Notes under the pieces: generated by a model
The model's database searches: none
What the model saw: only the letters and a program-made list of their open reading frames with translations
What the model was told of the DNA's origin: nothing
Shown: in pieces, positions 62,601 to 64,000 of the stretch
Numbering within the stretch: the stretch's first letter is position 1
Layout of the letters: each line of letters begins with the position of its first letter
Assembly: GCF_024979315.1 (NCBI RefSeq)
Contig: NZ_JANLCK010000005.1
Span: forward strand, 186,001 to 250,000
Length of the DNA: 64,000 nt
Source of the DNA: Herbiconiux oxytropis
GTDB lineage: Bacteria > Actinomycetota > Actinomycetes > Actinomycetales > Microbacteriaceae
Direction of reading: 5' to 3'
Translations under genes and position numbers: made by a program

Positions 62601-63052
62601 GGTTGCTGCGGGTCAGCTCACTGTGTTGAGTTTGGCCCCTCAGTGACGGCGGATAAGTTGCGCGCAGCATGGGTCGGAGAAGCCGAGGTCCTCCACATCG
62701 GTAAAGCAGCGGCGGGCACCTCCGGTCGCCGAGGACTCCGAAAGCGGCTCGACGAGTACCGCAAGCATGGCGCTGGCCTTCCGGTCGGCCATTGGGGTGG
62801 ACGCTACCTCTGGCAGCTCGCCGACACCGAGAAGCTGCTCGTGGCGTGGTTCGAAACCCCGCTCTACGACTCGGAGTGCTTGGAAGCCGTCTTGCTAGTG
62901 AACTTCACTCAAGCCCTCGGCGCTCGCCCATTCGCCAACCGAAAGATGGGCACCAACTCTTCGGCCAACTCCGTCACGTGCCCCTATCGAGGGCGGTGTG
63001 CGACCCGAGCGCTGTCATCGGTCTCGTCTTCGCGCCGCAACTTGAACAATGA
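62601..63052 (+). pseudogene. 5'-truncated GIY-YIG-like nuclease domain fragment
   Basis: The frame is open from 62601, with the first possible start at GTG 62643. It holds [37 protein letters not shown] and [11 protein letters not shown], which resemble the core of GIY-YIG-type small nuclease-like proteins. The usual N-terminal 40-60 residues are missing, and the family match ends at FANR without a stop; the frame then runs on into unrelated sequence to 63125. I read it as a broken gene at an island boundary. Confidence 0.5.
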
Positions 63053-63064
63053 CAGACTGCCCAT

Positions 63065-64000
63065 GTGTTCGATGACGAGAATAAACTTGACGACGGCGGA
63101 TTCTTCGGGTCAAGACCCGACGTAGAACCGCGAAAAGCTGCATTTCGAATTCTTGAGGCCGTACGTGGAGAGTCCATCGAGGCTGCGATTGCAGCCTCGT
63201 GCGAATTGATCTACTTTGACTGGCTGAATCATGGCAATGTGCAAGACGTACTTGACCGATGGGGATCGTCTGACGGTCAAACTGATCCGCTGCGCCTCGT
63301 TTCACGAAAGGGTGCCCGAGATATCGCAGAGGCTATTCGCCGGAATGTGCAGCACGGCCGGGACGAGCATCATGCGGTTTTTGAAGAACTCTTAGCGGTT
63401 CGGTCAATCCGCTTAGCCCGCGCTGGACTCAGCTTCTCAAGCTCGTCACAGATCAGCAACCTGATGGCCACGATTGTCGGGCGAGGCGAACGGGTGCTGG
63501 ATCCTGCCTGCGGCTTTGGCGGGTCCCTTTCTGCAGTCGCTGATAAGAGGGAACGCCTAGTGGTGGCCGGCGTGGATATCAGCGCGGAGGCAGCCACCTT
63601 TGCGATGAGGCGACTCTCCCTTGCCGGAGTCGATGCGGAAATCGAGGTAGCCGACTGGCTTGCGGCGGAGCACAAGCCCATCTGGGACGCGATTGTAGCG
63701 GAGCCGCCGATGGGCATGAAGCTGCCGCCTCCGACCTCAACGGCCGTATCAACTGGACAAAGCCCGCGGCCGAGCATGACCGACGGTGACACGATTTGGT
63801 TGCAGTCGGTTGTCGATTCGCTGTCACCAATCGGTCGGGGTGTAGTTCTGCTACCGAGCAGCTTCGCCAGCCGTCGTGGCCGAGTCGGCGAAAGCAGGGC
63901 TCAGCTCCTCCGAAGCGGTCGAGTCGAAGCGATAATTTCCATTCCAGCTGGGGCCCTCGCCTATTCCGGCATTGCAACCAGCATGTGGGTCGTGAGCGGG
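63065..64000 (+). CDS. N6-adenine DNA methyltransferase-like protein (HsdM-type, 3' end outside window)
   Basis: 312 residues visible, open past the window end. SAM-binding motif I is [10 protein letters not shown] (about residues 146-155). The catalytic motif IV position reads AEPPMG rather than NPPF/Y, so it may be inactive or belong to an atypical group. The in-frame stop before it is at 63050, and GTG 63065 has no Shine-Dalgarno and no typical HTH N-terminus, so the 5' end may be truncated. Codons ending in A/T (AAA, CTT, GAA, TTA, ATT) are far commoner than elsewhere in the window, a sign of recent transfer. Restriction or defence role inferred. Confidence 0.72.
   Translation, partial: MFDDENKLDDGGFFGSRPDVEPRKAAFRILEAVRGESIEAAIAASCELIYFDWLNHGNVQDVLDRWGSSDGQTDPLRLVSRKGARDIAEAIRRNVQHGRDEHHAVFEELLAVRSIRLARAGLSFSSSSQISNLMATIVGRGERVLDPACGFGGSLSAVADKRERLVVAGVDISAEAATFAMRRLSLAGVDAEIEVADWLAAEHKPIWDAIVAEPPMGMKLPPPTSTAVSTGQSPRPSMTDGDTIWLQSVVDSLSPIGRGVVLLPSSFASRRGRVGESRAQLLRSGRVEAIISIPAGALAYSGIATSMWVVSG

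Overview
The window is about 70% G+C, codes densely on both strands, uses many GTG starts, couples genes through 4-base ATGA/GTGA overlaps and has TANNNT-type -10 boxes. It also carries OmpR-type sites with 11-bp phasing, an NnaR-like HemD/winged-helix protein, CWB2 repeats and a LAxTG sorting signal. Together these point to an actinobacterium, most likely Microbacteriaceae-like (inference; no rRNA is present).

Region 1 (1-25.2 kb) is one catabolic island for an unidentified organic compound. It encodes a Baeyer-Villiger monooxygenase (cut by the window edge), an epimerase-type SDR, an MHS-family transporter, a hydantoinase/acetone-carboxylase-type pair (HyuA plus a HyuB with a gamma-like zinc-ribbon tail), a class II aldolase-fold protein, an SDR, an aldehyde dehydrogenase and an aromatic-ring-type FAD monooxygenase. 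It also encodes two esterases, an MBL-fold hydrolase, a flavin reductase, a sugar-type ABC importer, two paralogous luciferase-like flavin monooxygenases, a ThDP enzyme and, at the end, an IclR regulator. A 15-bp inverted repeat of the form TTCTGC-N3-GCAGAA lies at the head of each of the eight inferred transcription units, which makes the island look like one IclR regulon.

Region 2 (25.3-43.4 kb) is mixed chromosomal content: a UbiB/ABC1 kinase-like protein with a PadR regulator, a very large secreted hydrolase with CWB2 repeats, and a DUF4407 membrane protein. It also holds a MarR/quinone-oxidoreductase pair, a TetR/NmrA-like/small membrane protein group with twin operators, a sortase-anchored S15-type peptidase, a protein-kinase-like protein and an LLM/NAD-binding pair. 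The DUF4407 gene and the kinase-like gene, 8 kb apart, share an almost identical promoter that ends at their GTG starts (predicted leaderless).

Region 3 (43.4-51.2 kb) holds an RHH/Doc toxin-antitoxin pair followed by nitrite assimilation: nirD and a CbiX-like chelatase on one side, and nirB, cobA/sumT and an NnaR-like HemD-wHTH fusion diverging from them, with nirC beyond. OmpR/GlnR-type boxes with 6-nt spacers sit in the nirD, nirB and nirC promoters.

Region 4 (51.2-62.6 kb) has two small membrane proteins, a HigBA-like module, an AraC/SDR/LtrA group, and two paralogous serine hydrolases flanking an M23 lipoprotein, with the 3' tail of a lost second M23 copy. A PIN/antitoxin pair and a frameshifted alpha/beta hydrolase divergent from a CGNR regulator follow.

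Region 5 (62.6-64 kb) shows a shift toward A/T-ending codons, a 5'-truncated GIY-YIG-like fragment and the start of an N6-adenine methyltransferase-like gene running off the window. It looks like the edge of an acquired defence or restriction-type island.
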